Shown: positions 18,131 to 27,575, counted from the stretch's first letter. The stretch: 64,000 bases of DNA from Pseudomonadota bacterium (GCA_029556915.1 JAKQIT010000061.1:1-64000); one strand, 5' to 3'. Notes: generated by a model not told the origin, from the sequence alone. Numbers and translations are program-made.

Positions 18131-19864
18131 ATGGCAGAGCAACGACGCATACTTCGCTTAGGCGAACTAATGGTACAACAAGGGCTGATTACGCAAGATC
18201 AGCTCCGTATAGCCACAATTGAGCAGGCGCAAAATGATTTGCCTTTGGGGCGCCAGTTGGTGCGTTTAGGTTTTGTGTCTGAAGCGATGGTGCGCGACAT
18301 AGTAGCGCATACGATTGGTCAAGAAAGTATTGATTTGTCTGTTGTGGTGGCTGATTCAGATGCGCTTCAAATGGTGCCACAAGATTTTTGCCGTCGCTAT
18401 CATTTATTGCCAGTGGCGTTTGAAGATGCGACCCAAACTCTAGTTGTGGCAATGGCAGATTTGTTTAATGTGATTGCATTAGACCAACTAAGGGCGCTAT
18501 TAGGCGGTAAGATTCAACTCAAACCCGTGCTTGCCGCTGAGGCTCAGCTCGAAGAGTATATAGACCAATTTTACGGCTATGAGTTGTCAGTAGATGGCAT
18601 TTTGCGTGAAATTGAAACAGGGGAAATTGACTACCAAAGTTTGACTGCGGGTGGAGATGAATATACGCAGCCAGTCGTGCGCTTAGTAGGGGCGTTGCTG
18701 ATGGATGCGGTAAAGCGCGGCGCATCTGATATTCATTTTGAGCCAGAGTATGCTTTTTTGCGTATTCGTTACAGAATTGATGGAGTGCTACAACAAATCC
18801 GGAGTTTGCACAAAAGCTATTGGAGCGGTTTAGCTGTTCGACTAAAAGTGGTGAGTGGACTAGATATTGCTGAAACACGAGCGCCCCAGGATGGTCGATT
18901 AAACATGAATTTATGTGGTCGCCCGATAGATTTTCGGGTATCTACACACCCAACCATTCACGGAGAGAATATTGTATTGCGCGTACTAGACCGCGAAAAA
19001 TCAATTATTCCCTTAGAGCGCATGAGCTTGCGCCCTGAAACTTTAGACGAAATGCGCTTGATGCTTACGCGACCCGAAGGCATTTTGATTGTCACAGGGC
19101 CAACTGGTAGTGGTAAAACCACAACGCTATATTCATTGCTATCTAGCCGCAATACTGAAGCCGTCAACATCATGACGTTAGAAGATCCTGTGGAATACCC
19201 AGTCACTATGATGAGGCAAACTTCAGTGGCTGAGGTCAATAAAGTGGATTTTGCTAATGGCATACGTTCAATTATGCGGCAAGACCCAGATATTATTTTA
19301 GTGGGCGAAATACGCGACAACGACACTGCTACTATGGCCTTTCGAGCCGCCATGACCGGACACCAAGTATTTAGTACTTTGCATACCAATTCTGCATTAG
19401 GGGCATTTCCACGCTTATCAGATATTGGCATATTGCCAGACATAATGGCAGGAAATATTATTGGAGTAGTAGCACAGCGCCTAGTGCGAGTTTTATGCCC
19501 ACACTGTAAAGAAGCGCATAAGCCTGATGAGATGGAACGCAAAATTTTACGCTTAAAATCGACTGAAAAGCCTCAAATTTACAAGCCCAAAGGCTGTAAA
19601 AAGTGTAATCAAAATGGGTATCGTGGACGAATGGCAATAGTAGAGCTGTTACGTATAGATAATGATTTTGACTCACTAGTATCTCGTCGGGCGCATTTGG
19701 ACGAATTGCAAAGTCTAGCGCGAGAAAAAGGATTTATTACGCTAGCTGAAGATGGTGTGCGTCGTATTTTAGAAGGACATACTAGTTTAGCGGAAGTGAT
19801 GCGGGTGATTGATTTGACCAATCACTTAAGTGAAAACACGAATAAGGTAACGCGTAAGAAATAA
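18131..19864 (+). CDS. mshE: Pilus extension ATPase MshE (GspE/PilB family)
   Basis: This hexameric ATPase powers pilus polymerisation. The N-terminal MshEN domain (about 8-70) carries the RLGELMVQQGLI and PLGRQLVRLGFV repeats known to bind cyclic di-GMP in MshE relatives. The ATPase part has Walker A GPTGSGKTTTLYSL near 321, an Asp-box/Walker B region (DPDIILVGEIRDNDTA) and His box STLHTN. A four-Cys zinc site (CPHC and CKKC) is present near 455-495. 577 residues is normal. It is 30 bp after mshN and 4 bp before mshG. Confidence 0.95.
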   Translation: MAEQRRILRLGELMVQQGLITQDQLRIATIEQAQNDLPLGRQLVRLGFVSEAMVRDIVAHTIGQESIDLSVVVADSDALQMVPQDFCRRYHLLPVAFEDATQTLVVAMADLFNVIALDQLRALLGGKIQLKPVLAAEAQLEEYIDQFYGYELSVDGILREIETGEIDYQSLTAGGDEYTQPVVRLVGALLMDAVKRGASDIHFEPEYAFLRIRYRIDGVLQQIRSLHKSYWSGLAVRLKVVSGLDIAETRAPQDGRLNMNLCGRPIDFRVSTHPTIHGENIVLRVLDREKSIIPLERMSLRPETLDEMRLMLTRPEGILIVTGPTGSGKTTTLYSLLSSRNTEAVNIMTLEDPVEYPVTMMRQTSVAEVNKVDFANGIRSIMRQDPDIILVGEIRDNDTATMAFRAAMTGHQVFSTLHTNSALGAFPRLSDIGILPDIMAGNIIGVVAQRLVRVLCPHCKEAHKPDEMERKILRLKSTEKPQIYKPKGCKKCNQNGYRGRMAIVELLRIDNDFDSLVSRRAHLDELQSLAREKGFITLAEDGVRRILEGHTSLAEVMRVIDLTNHLSENTNKVTRKK

Positions 19865-19868
19865 ACAC

Positions 19869-21074
19869 ATGGCCTCCTTTAATTATAAAGCTGTTGACCA
19901 GTTAGGTCGCCCAGCGTTTGGCCAGATAGATGCGCAAAACGAAGTGGATTTAGAAATTCGATTGCAGCGTATGGGTTTGGATTTAATCACTTTTCGCGTA
20001 GCGAAAAAATCCACCAACCTAATGAATCGCAACAAGGTGAGCAACCAAGATTTGGTGATGTTTTGCTTTCAAATGGAGCAGCTTTCGAGCGCAGGTGTGC
20101 CATTGCTTGATTGCTTGCAGGATATGCGAGAAAACAATACAAACCCCTATTTTCAAAAAGTATTGGGTGCGGTGAGTGCTGAAGTAGAAGGTGGAAAAAT
20201 ACTAAGCCAAGCGCTGGCAGAACACCCCAACGTATTTAGTGAAGTGTTCGTCAGTTTAATTGAAGCTGGCGAAAAAACTGGCCAGTTGCCAGTAGTTTTT
20301 AATAACTTGTTTGAAACCATACGCTGGCAAGATGAGTTAATGTCGCAAACGAAAAAGCTACTTACTTATCCCGCATTTGTTGCCGTAGTAGTATTTGCTG
20401 CGGTGGCATTTTTAATGACATATTTAGTGCCACAAATGGTGGGTTTTTTAAAAAATATGGGACAAGAGTTGCCCTTAAACACTAAGATTTTAATTGCTAC
20501 ATCAAATGCAATAGTAAATTATTGGTGGCTAATTTTAGGGGTGCCTTTACTGATGGCATTCGCTGTGTATGCTATTGTTAAGTCTGACCCAGTAGCCCGA
20601 TATCGATTTGACTTGCTAAAGCTTAATATGCCAGTAACAGGACCGATCTTACATAAAGTTATTATGGCAAGGTTTGCACGTTATTTTGCGTTAATGTATC
20701 AAACAGGTATTCCTATTTTGGATGCGATTAAAATTAGTGAAAAAATAGTAGGTAATCGCGTAGTGGCAGATGCTTTAAGCCGTGTTCAGACACAAATTAA
20801 TGCTGGAGACGCGATGAGTGAAAGTTTTCGTAATGCTGGCTTATTTCCACCGTTGGTGGTACGCATGATACGGGTGGGAGAGAATACAGGTGCACTAGAT
20901 AAGGCATTGCTAAACATTAGTTATTTTTACGATAGAGACGTGAAAGACTCCATGGAAAAAATGCTTAAAATGATAGAGCCCGCACTAACGGTGATTTTGG
21001 GGTTGATTTTGGGGTTCATTATGTTCTCTGTGTTGGGGCCAGTGTACGATTCATTTAGTAAACTGAAAATATAA
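19869..21074 (+). CDS. mshG: Pilus inner-membrane platform protein MshG (PilC/GspF family)
   Basis: The platform protein (401 residues) couples the ATPase to pilin assembly. Two GspF domains are visible: the first near 65-190 (FCFQMEQLSSAGVPLLDCL) and the second near 267-390 (FARYFALMYQTGIPILDAI). There are three membrane segments, around 165-190, 215-235 and at the C-terminus (LTVILGLILGFIMFSVLGPV). The next gene starts at the base after its stop. Confidence 0.94.
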   Translation: MASFNYKAVDQLGRPAFGQIDAQNEVDLEIRLQRMGLDLITFRVAKKSTNLMNRNKVSNQDLVMFCFQMEQLSSAGVPLLDCLQDMRENNTNPYFQKVLGAVSAEVEGGKILSQALAEHPNVFSEVFVSLIEAGEKTGQLPVVFNNLFETIRWQDELMSQTKKLLTYPAFVAVVVFAAVAFLMTYLVPQMVGFLKNMGQELPLNTKILIATSNAIVNYWWLILGVPLLMAFAVYAIVKSDPVARYRFDLLKLNMPVTGPILHKVIMARFARYFALMYQTGIPILDAIKISEKIVGNRVVADALSRVQTQINAGDAMSESFRNAGLFPPLVVRMIRVGENTGALDKALLNISYFYDRDVKDSMEKMLKMIEPALTVILGLILGFIMFSVLGPVYDSFSKLKI

Positions 21075-22712
21075 ATGTTTAAAGTTAGCCAACAAAAAAT
21101 TATTCTTTGCGCAACGGCAAACCAACTCTTGGCAGGGTTATGGCGTGCGGGCGAGCTACAAGGTAGCCAAACGTTTGGTCATCATGAAGAAGGGCAACTC
21201 GCATTTGCAGAGTTCTTGCAGAAGCACGAAAATACCCCGGTATATTTAGTTGCAGATGCTGTCGAAGAAGATTACAAACTTGAGAGTCTGCCTCATACGG
21301 CAGGTAATGCAAAGCGTGAGCTTATTGAGCGAAAGCTTAATCAGTTTTATCGTGGGTTGGTATACCGAACAGCACACTTTATTAAACGAGATACGGAAAA
21401 ACGCAAGGACGACCAGTATTTATTTGTCGCTCTCACTAAAGACGAGTTTATTAAAACTTGGGTTGCAATAATTCAGGCAGCTAAAGCACCATTAGTCGGT
21501 GTTTACTTGCTTCCTATGCTAAGCCAAGTATTGGTCCGTCAACTAAAGCTCATGGCACCGCATATTTTGTTATGCGAGAAGTTATCTTCAGGGTTGCGCC
21601 AAACCTATTTGCACAACGGGCGCTTGCGCATGAGCCGTTTGGTTCCGAACGTGCCATTAGACGATAACCAGCTCAGTTATTTTTATTTAGTAGAAACTGA
21701 AAAAACGCGACTCTATTTAATGAGCCAGCGTTTTATAGCACAAGAAACTCCACTGGAATTAGTGCTATTAAGTGTAGATGGAAGTACGCAAACAATTTCA
21801 CAAAGCATTAGTCAAGAACAAAATATACAGTGTGATGATGTTGTTTTAAGCGAAATAGCCAAAAACCTAGGTTTATCTACGCAATTAGTGCAGCAAACCC
21901 CAGAGTTGCTACACATGCAACTACTTGCAAAAGGCCATATTGTAGATAACTTAGCGCCAAGCTCGCAGACTAAAGAGTATCAAGCTAATAAAATTAAGCA
22001 GGTCATTAAAATATCTACCTTTGCGCTAGGGGCGGTAGGTGTAACTTTAGCCGGATTGATATTTAAACAAGGGCTAGACTACAAGGAAAGCTATCGACAA
22101 GCTTTACAAGATACGGTGATTCAACAGCATCGTTATGATGAAGCTGCAAAAAACTTTCCAAATACGCCAATAGGTGCTGGCGATTTGCAATTAGCTGTGG
22201 AGCTAGATAAAACGATTAACTCTTTTCCAAAATCACCACGCCGTGTCATGCAAGTAGTAAGCACCGCTTTAGAGCAATCGCCTGAAATTCAGTTAGATCG
22301 CCTACGGTGGGCGCTAAGCAGTGATGTAAACATGAAAGATGAAGATAAATTACTGCCTGTAGTAAACGCACAAACTACGGATGTAGCTAATTCAACCTTA
22401 TCAATGGATACCAATACATTGAGAGAGTTGGGATTTATCAACGCAGAAATTTCAAACTTCACAGGGGATTATCGCGCCGCGCTCAATAGTGTGAATAAAT
22501 TTGTATCTAATTTAAAAATGGATAGATATGTAGAGTCTGTTGAAGTGATTCAAGCTCCAGTAAACGTAAGTTCATACGTTGGTTTGCAGGGTAGCACTAC
22601 TGATGAGCAATCTACCCAAAGACAACCAGCTGTATTTAAGCTTAAAGTGATTCTCAAGCCTTCAGAATTTGTCGAAAAAGATGTTGCTACTAATGAAAGT
22701 GCAGCGCCATGA
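21075..22712 (+). CDS. Fused MshI/PilM-like and PilN-like pilus protein
   Basis: The first ~300 residues look like the cytoplasmic actin-like half of MshI/PilM. A single membrane span follows (about 312-332, STFALGAVGVTLAGLIF), then a periplasmic coiled-coil and ferredoxin-like region like PilN (about 333-530). Its length (545) is nearly double MshI, supporting a PilM-PilN fusion by position and topology. Sequence similarity is weak, so the domain reading is inferred. It overlaps the next gene by an ATGA junction. Confidence 0.7.
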   Translation: MFKVSQQKIILCATANQLLAGLWRAGELQGSQTFGHHEEGQLAFAEFLQKHENTPVYLVADAVEEDYKLESLPHTAGNAKRELIERKLNQFYRGLVYRTAHFIKRDTEKRKDDQYLFVALTKDEFIKTWVAIIQAAKAPLVGVYLLPMLSQVLVRQLKLMAPHILLCEKLSSGLRQTYLHNGRLRMSRLVPNVPLDDNQLSYFYLVETEKTRLYLMSQRFIAQETPLELVLLSVDGSTQTISQSISQEQNIQCDDVVLSEIAKNLGLSTQLVQQTPELLHMQLLAKGHIVDNLAPSSQTKEYQANKIKQVIKISTFALGAVGVTLAGLIFKQGLDYKESYRQALQDTVIQQHRYDEAAKNFPNTPIGAGDLQLAVELDKTINSFPKSPRRVMQVVSTALEQSPEIQLDRLRWALSSDVNMKDEDKLLPVVNAQTTDVANSTLSMDTNTLRELGFINAEISNFTGDYRAALNSVNKFVSNLKMDRYVESVEVIQAPVNVSSYVGLQGSTTDEQSTQRQPAVFKLKVILKPSEFVEKDVATNESAAP

Positions 22713-23362
22713 CCGCAACTACAGCCCGTTCGCTTAGCAAAACTCAAGAGCAAAAAAAATTGCAAACGCCGTTAATGATATTGGTGGTTGTGGTAGTAAT
22801 ATGCTTAGTGCTAATTGGTTTTGCTTATCGCTACAGCACGAGTCAACAGCAGAGTTTGCAAGCACAGCAAGGTTTGCTCAATTCAGCAAAGCAGCATTTT
22901 CAATCAGCTGGCATAGAAAAAGAAACCATTACAACATATTTACCTCAATACCAGATTCTCATAGACAAAGGCTTTGTGGGCGAAGAGCGTCGTATTGAGT
23001 GGGTGGATGAGTTGCGGGCGCAGCATAAGAAACACAAACTTTTTGGCGTGAACTACAGTATTAGTCAGCAAGAAAAATACCAGCCAAGTTTTGCCAGCAA
23101 TATTGGAGGATTTGTCTTAAATCGCTCCATAATGAAGTTAGATCTTGATATGCTGCATGAAGGCGATATATTACAGTTAATCGAGTCTCTCTCAGCTAAC
23201 AACACCGCACCTTTTATATTGCGTGATTGCGAACTGACTAGGTTAAATAACAACAGCGAGCAGATGAGTAGGCAATTAGTGGCAAATTTACATGCAACAT
23301 GTGAGTTGGACTGGCTTACATTGCATGAGCCCGCATCTTCCGTGGGGGTGGCAGCTCCATGA
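22709..23362 (+). CDS. MshJ/PilO-like pilus protein
   Basis: This 217-residue protein has a short cytoplasmic tail and one span (about 24-44, PLMILVVVVVICLVLIGFAY). A periplasmic coiled coil and a C-terminal domain with a Cys pair (near 173 and 192) follow. This is the topology of PilO/MshJ/GspM. It starts inside the stop of the preceding gene (ATGA) and its own stop overlaps the next ATG, so the trio is translationally coupled. Assigned by topology and position. Confidence 0.68.
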   Translation: MTATTARSLSKTQEQKKLQTPLMILVVVVVICLVLIGFAYRYSTSQQQSLQAQQGLLNSAKQHFQSAGIEKETITTYLPQYQILIDKGFVGEERRIEWVDELRAQHKKHKLFGVNYSISQQEKYQPSFASNIGGFVLNRSIMKLDLDMLHEGDILQLIESLSANNTAPFILRDCELTRLNNNSEQMSRQLVANLHATCELDWLTLHEPASSVGVAAP

Positions 23363-23898
23363 ACATGATTACTAAAGTATGCTTTATTGTCTTAAGCTAT
23401 GCTTATACGACAAATTTGCAAGCAGCGCCAAACGACAATTTCGGCCGCTTGTTTAGCCGTCCAGCTGAGAGAAGCAACCTAGACATACTTAGGCAAAACC
23501 AAAAATTAAAAGTGATAGTTCCACAACCAAATAGTGAGTTGGAAGTTATAGAAAAAGCTACTCCAATAGAGTTACCAGACCCCGTTACCTTGCAAGGCTA
23601 TGTAAAACGCAGTGATGGCAAAGGTAATACGCTATGGATTAACAACCAAGCAGTACAAGAAAATAGCACTGTAGATAGCGTAAAAATAGGCAAGCTAAAT
23701 CAGCGAGGTATTGCAAAGAAAAATGCAGCGGTGGAAGGGGTTGACGTTAGCATTCCCGCTAACGGTAAACAGGTACGCCTAAAAGCAGGGCAAACTTTTG
23801 ACCCAGAAAGTAACCAAATTTACGAACGCCAAGTAGTAGAGAAAGCCAGGAATTTAGCATTAGAGCAAAGTGGTGTGATAGATGGTGGTGATGAATAA
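23359..23898 (+). CDS. MshK/PilP-like periplasmic pilus protein
   Basis: A 179-residue exported protein has a signal peptide (ITKVCFIVLSYAYTTNLQAA). It also has a central small beta domain (VTLQGYVKRSDGKGNTLWIN...VRLKAGQTFDPES) of the type found in PilP/MshK, which links the inner-membrane complex to the secretin. The call rests on this pattern and on gene order after the MshJ-like gene. Its 3' end overlaps the next ORF. Confidence 0.68.
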   Translation: MNMITKVCFIVLSYAYTTNLQAAPNDNFGRLFSRPAERSNLDILRQNQKLKVIVPQPNSELEVIEKATPIELPDPVTLQGYVKRSDGKGNTLWINNQAVQENSTVDSVKIGKLNQRGIAKKNAAVEGVDVSIPANGKQVRLKAGQTFDPESNQIYERQVVEKARNLALEQSGVIDGGDE

Positions 23899-25150
23899 TC
23901 AAAATGCTCGCACGAGAAGGCAGCAAGGCGGTGCATTACTGATTTTTATGCTGGCTGTGGTGTTGGCGGGCATGGCGACTTTATTTGGTTTGCTTGATAG
24001 CGATAGTGTGAAGATAGAGCGGAATAAAAAAACAGAGTTAGCATTAGCAAAAGCAAAAAATGCTTTAATAGGTTGGTCTGTTATGAGAGGTGGTTTGGTG
24101 GGAACTGCGCGCCCAGGAGAGTTGCCTTGTCCTGACAACGATGCGCCTGGTACATCGGGATATGGAGTTGAAGATGGGTCGTGTGTTGCAGGGAAAGTTG
24201 GAAGACTACCTTGGAAAACAATAGGAGTTGAGGAGTTGACTGATGGCTATGGGGAGCCATTATGGTATGTAATTGATGGCTCTTTTAGAAAGAGACCAAA
24301 TATGCTTCAGCCGATAAATAGTGATACTAGGGCTTCCTTACAGGTTTATGCTCCAGATGGGTTAACTTTAATGACATCATCCGGAATGGAGGCTGCCGCA
24401 ATAGTTTTTGCTGTTGGTGACCCTGTGAGTGGACAAAGTCGTTCACCTTCAAATTCAGCCATTTGTCCCGCCACTGCTACCAACGTTACTGAAAATCGTT
24501 GCGCTACCAATTATCTTGAAACTCAAAATTCTAGAAGCAACTCGATAAATAATGGCCCATTTATTAAGGGGAAAGTCACCGATAATTTTAATGACCATCT
24601 TACATATATCTCCGCTTCTGAACTAATGAAAACTATAGAAAAAAGAGTTGGGAGGGAGTTAAGGATGATTTTGCAAAACTATTTCTCAGTACATGGTTAC
24701 TATCCATACCCCGCTAAGTATAACGATGCATTTTGCCTTGATGTAACAAATACTGGATATTTTACTGATTGTATTAGTGATACAACTAGTTGTAGGGGTA
24801 GGTTTCCAGATGAAGGCCTACCTATAAGCATGGGGGCAAATCTGCCAGATTGGTTCGTTTATAATTTGTGGGGACAAACTATATTCTACAGTGTTGGTAC
24901 TAATTCCTTAGCAACTGCCCCATCAGGGTGTTCTGCTCAGTTATCTGTTGATGGTGTAGGTAAGGATGCAATTATTATTTTGGCGGGGACCCCTCTAAAT
25001 GCAACCGTAAGAAACAATCCATCGCAAAATATAAACCTATCAAGTTACTTAGAAGATGCAGAAAATCAAGATGGTTGGAATGTGTTAGCAAACGATATAT
25101 ATACCACCCTATCTGCATCTACTAATGATAGTTTGTATGTGTTGCCATAA
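23882..25150 (+). CDS. Prepilin-like protein with LPCPD domain (minor pilin, GspK/PilX-like start)
   Basis: Residues 1-40 show a basic leader, GG, then a hydrophobic stretch (ALLIFMLAVVLAGMATLFGLL) like a type IV prepilin, but without the usual Glu5. A conserved-looking block follows (GELPCPDND...GRLPWKTIGV...YGEPLWYVI), then a Cys-rich C-terminal half. The same block occurs in the next protein. It could be a tip or minor pilin. ATG 23882 or 23891 may be the start. The C-terminal half is more A+T-rich than its neighbours. Confidence 0.65.
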   Translation: MVVMNNQNARTRRQQGGALLIFMLAVVLAGMATLFGLLDSDSVKIERNKKTELALAKAKNALIGWSVMRGGLVGTARPGELPCPDNDAPGTSGYGVEDGSCVAGKVGRLPWKTIGVEELTDGYGEPLWYVIDGSFRKRPNMLQPINSDTRASLQVYAPDGLTLMTSSGMEAAAIVFAVGDPVSGQSRSPSNSAICPATATNVTENRCATNYLETQNSRSNSINNGPFIKGKVTDNFNDHLTYISASELMKTIEKRVGRELRMILQNYFSVHGYYPYPAKYNDAFCLDVTNTGYFTDCISDTTSCRGRFPDEGLPISMGANLPDWFVYNLWGQTIFYSVGTNSLATAPSGCSAQLSVDGVGKDAIIILAGTPLNATVRNNPSQNINLSSYLEDAENQDGWNVLANDIYTTLSASTNDSLYVLP

Positions 25151-25163
25151 TGACAGAATAAAT

Positions 25164-25835
25164 ATGAATATAAAGAAATATCAATTTGGCTTTACACTAG
25201 TGGAAATGGCCGTCGTGCTAGTCATTGTGGGCTTGTTGCTGGCAGCTTTTTTAACGCCGCTGAGCGCCCAGCGCGATTTAAGAGATTATGGTGAAACTAA
25301 AGTACGTTTAGAGCAAATGCGAGAGGCGTTATATGGCTACGCTATGATTAATGGAAAATTGCCTTGTCCAACTACCACAACTAACCCTGCAGATAATGTC
25401 AATTATGGGCATAGCGATGCCGCTTGTCTCATCACTGCAGCTGCAGGCGTGCTGCCTTGGAAAGATTTAGGAGTGCACGAAGTAGATGCTTGGGGCGAGC
25501 CCAGAAGTGCAGCCGCGGACCCATGGGCTGGTTATTGGATTTACCGAGTAGACCCTGCATTTGCAACAACATTTTCTTTAGCGACCACTCAAACTGGCAA
25601 TATTGATGTTGAAAAAGCCGATGGAACTAGCCAAACCATTGCAGGCGAAAGGGCGGTGGCAGTAGTTTGCACTACGGGTAAAAATAAAATTGCCGATGGT
25701 GAAAACGCAACGTATGAAATTGCAAACCCAGTCTATCAAGACGATGTGTTATCCCCAACTTTTGATGATATGTGTATTTGGATTACACGCCCAGCGTTAT
25801 TTAACCGCATGGTCAGTGCTGGCAAACTGCCATAA
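25164..25835 (+). CDS. Type IV prepilin-like protein
   Basis: The start KKYQFGFTLVEMAVVLVIVG is a textbook prepilin site: cleavage after Gly, N-methyl Phe, Glu5, then the helix. The 223-residue protein also has the LPCP...GVLPWKDLGV...DAWGEP block seen in the upstream protein, which suggests the two are related partners. The ATG at 25164 places the leader correctly. An earlier in-frame start would overlap the previous gene and add an unusual Cys-rich stretch. No prepilin peptidase is in the window. Confidence 0.82.
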   Translation: MNIKKYQFGFTLVEMAVVLVIVGLLLAAFLTPLSAQRDLRDYGETKVRLEQMREALYGYAMINGKLPCPTTTTNPADNVNYGHSDAACLITAAAGVLPWKDLGVHEVDAWGEPRSAAADPWAGYWIYRVDPAFATTFSLATTQTGNIDVEKADGTSQTIAGERAVAVVCTTGKNKIADGENATYEIANPVYQDDVLSPTFDDMCIWITRPALFNRMVSAGKLP

Positions 25836-25839
25836 TTGC

Positions 25840-26583
25840 ATGAACGACCATCAACTCCTCCGTTATAGCCGCCATATTTTATTACCCCAAATTGAATATG
25901 CGGGGCAAAAAAAAATCATTCAAGGCCACGTGTTAATTGTGGGTGCGGGTGGTTTGGGCTCTCCTGCAGCGCTTTATATGGCGGCAAGCGGGGTGGGTAC
26001 GCTCACCATTTGTGACTTTGATGTGGTGGATTTAACCAATTTGCAAAGACAAGTGATTCACACTACGCAAAGTGTCGGCATCAATAAGGCGGTTTCGGCG
26101 CAACAGGCGATTTTTGAGATAAATCCTGACGTTACAGTACATACCATTCAGCAGAAATCGTCTGAAGAATCCATGTCTGAATTAGTCGCGGCGGCTGATG
26201 TTGTGCTGGATTGTTCAGATAATTTTGCCACACGCTATATGCTTAATAGGCTGTGCGTTAAGCACAAAAAACCGTTAGTTTCTGGTGCCGCATTAGCGTT
26301 TGAAGGACAAATAACGTTGTATGACATGCGCCACGCTGATAGCCCTTGTTATCACTGTTTGTTTCCTGATAATGGCGAAGGTACAGACTTGCGTTGTGGA
26401 ACTAATGGCGTTTTTGCGCCACTAGTGGGCATGATAGGCACATGCCAGGCGGCTGAAGCATTAAAAATATTGATGGGAATTGGTGAAAGCTTGCAAGGAC
26501 GTTTGTTGTTACTCGATGCAATGGCGATGCAGTGGCGAGAAATCAAGCTGAAAAAAGATGCAATTTGTACGGTTTGTGCTTAA
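25840..26583 (+). CDS. moeB: MoeB/ThiF-type adenylyltransferase
   Basis: E1-like enzymes adenylate the C-terminus of MoaD or ThiS for sulfur transfer in molybdopterin or thiamine synthesis. The 247 residues show an ATP site (IVGAGGLGSPAALYMA), DFDVVDLTNLQRQ, DCSDNFATRYMLN, a Cys in RCGTNGVFAPLVG and two zinc CxxC pairs (CYHC and CTVC). ThiF and MoeB cannot be separated by sequence alone here. The nearest sulfur genes are the rhodanese/TusA pair at 34.3 kb. The true ATG is 25840, 4 bp after the prepilin stop. Confidence 0.9.
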   Translation: MNDHQLLRYSRHILLPQIEYAGQKKIIQGHVLIVGAGGLGSPAALYMAASGVGTLTICDFDVVDLTNLQRQVIHTTQSVGINKAVSAQQAIFEINPDVTVHTIQQKSSEESMSELVAAADVVLDCSDNFATRYMLNRLCVKHKKPLVSGAALAFEGQITLYDMRHADSPCYHCLFPDNGEGTDLRCGTNGVFAPLVGMIGTCQAAEALKILMGIGESLQGRLLLLDAMAMQWREIKLKKDAICTVCA

Positions 26584-26603
26584 TAAATTAGCAGAAAATT
26601 GGC

Positions 26604-26637
26604 ATAAAAAACGCTAAAAATCAGTCAATTTTTAGCG
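26604..26637 (-). terminator. Minus-strand terminator for the stomatin gene
   Basis: A perfect 10-bp stem (26612-26621 with 26628-26637) with a 6-nt loop is followed, reading on the minus strand, by TTTTTT (complement of 26606-26611). It ends the stomatin transcript after reading through repeat copy 4. Confidence 0.75.
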
Positions 26638-26644
26638 CAAATCA

Positions 26645-26713
26645 TTTCACCACCTCTGTAAGCCAGTATCCATGCGGCTTGCAGAGGCATAAAAATCTCT
26701 CGGGGGATTTTTG
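26645..26713 (+). repeat. Structured intergenic repeat, copy 4
   Basis: It lies in the convergent gap between moeB and the stomatin gene. The hairpin here is a 12-bp stem CCTCTGTAAGCC/GGCTTGCAGAGG (one G-T pair) with loop AGTATCCATGC. It is followed by the AGAG/CTCT element and CGGGGG, which can pair with the adjacent CCCCCG (to 26719). Confidence 0.78.
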
Positions 26714-26729
26714 CCCCCGATAATGCTAT

Positions 26730-27575
26730 TTATTTTCCACCCACTAAGCTCTTCACAGCGCCCACTAAATCACCTGGCATCACGACCACTTTGCTATTTT
26801 CAGAAGTGGACATTTTTTGTAACGCAGTAATGTAACGGTCACCCAATAGAAACATCGCTGAAGCATTGTTTTCTTTTACGGCATCAGTAATAAATTTAAT
26901 CGATTCGGCAGAGGCTTTAGCGGCAATCATTTGCGACTCTGCATCTTTACGGCTCGCCTCTAGGCGCGCTTCAGCATTTAAAATTAAAGCTTGTTTTGCA
27001 CCTTCAGCTTCTGTCACCACAGCTACGCGCTCACGCTCTGCTGCCGCTTGGCGTTCCATCGCATCTTGCATATTGGGTGATGGCTTAATGTCTTGAATTT
27101 CAACAGATTTTACAGTTAAACCCCAATCTAACGCTTCATCGGCAATGGCATCTTTTAGTTCGGCCTTAATGCGGTCACGCGATGTAAGCGCTTGGTTTAA
27201 ATCCATACCGCCAATAATAGAGCGCAAGCTCGTTTGCACCATATTGCGCATCGCCTCGCGGAAGTTTTCAATGCCGTAAACAGCGCGCTCGATATTGCTC
27301 ACTTTAATAAATGCCACGGCGTTAGCTAAAATCACCGCATTATCGCGCGTAATCACTTCTTGCTCTGGCACATCTAAAATAATATCTTTGGTGGTCACTT
27401 TGTAAGAAACGCGCGTGATAATCGGGTTGATTAAATGCAGGCCAGGTGACAACACGCCAGCAAATTTACCCAGGCGTTCGACCACCCATTCTTCGCCCTG
27501 CGGCACAATGCGAATGCCCTTAATAGCAAGAATGATAGCAACGATGACTAAAGGAATTGCAATGGATGTAAACAT
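26730..27575 (-). CDS. SPFH/stomatin-like membrane protein (QmcA family)
   Basis: The 281-residue protein has an N-terminal membrane helix (IAIPLVIVAIILAIKGI), then an SPFH domain (RIVPQGEEWVVERLGKF...GLHLINPI). A long Ala/Glu-rich coiled coil follows (about 175-225). Such proteins form membrane scaffolds and usually pair with an NfeD protein, as here. The exact role is unknown. ATG 27575 has AAAGGC upstream. Confidence 0.9.
   Translation of the reverse strand: MFTSIAIPLVIVAIILAIKGIRIVPQGEEWVVERLGKFAGVLSPGLHLINPIITRVSYKVTTKDIILDVPEQEVITRDNAVILANAVAFIKVSNIERAVYGIENFREAMRNMVQTSLRSIIGGMDLNQALTSRDRIKAELKDAIADEALDWGLTVKSVEIQDIKPSPNMQDAMERQAAAERERVAVVTEAEGAKQALILNAEARLEASRKDAESQMIAAKASAESIKFITDAVKENNASAMFLLGDRYITALQKMSTSENSKVVVMPGDLVGAVKSLVGGK

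Noticed and set aside
18958..19542. 194-codon ORF antisense to mshE
   Set aside because: Low-complexity shadow of a well-supported gene.
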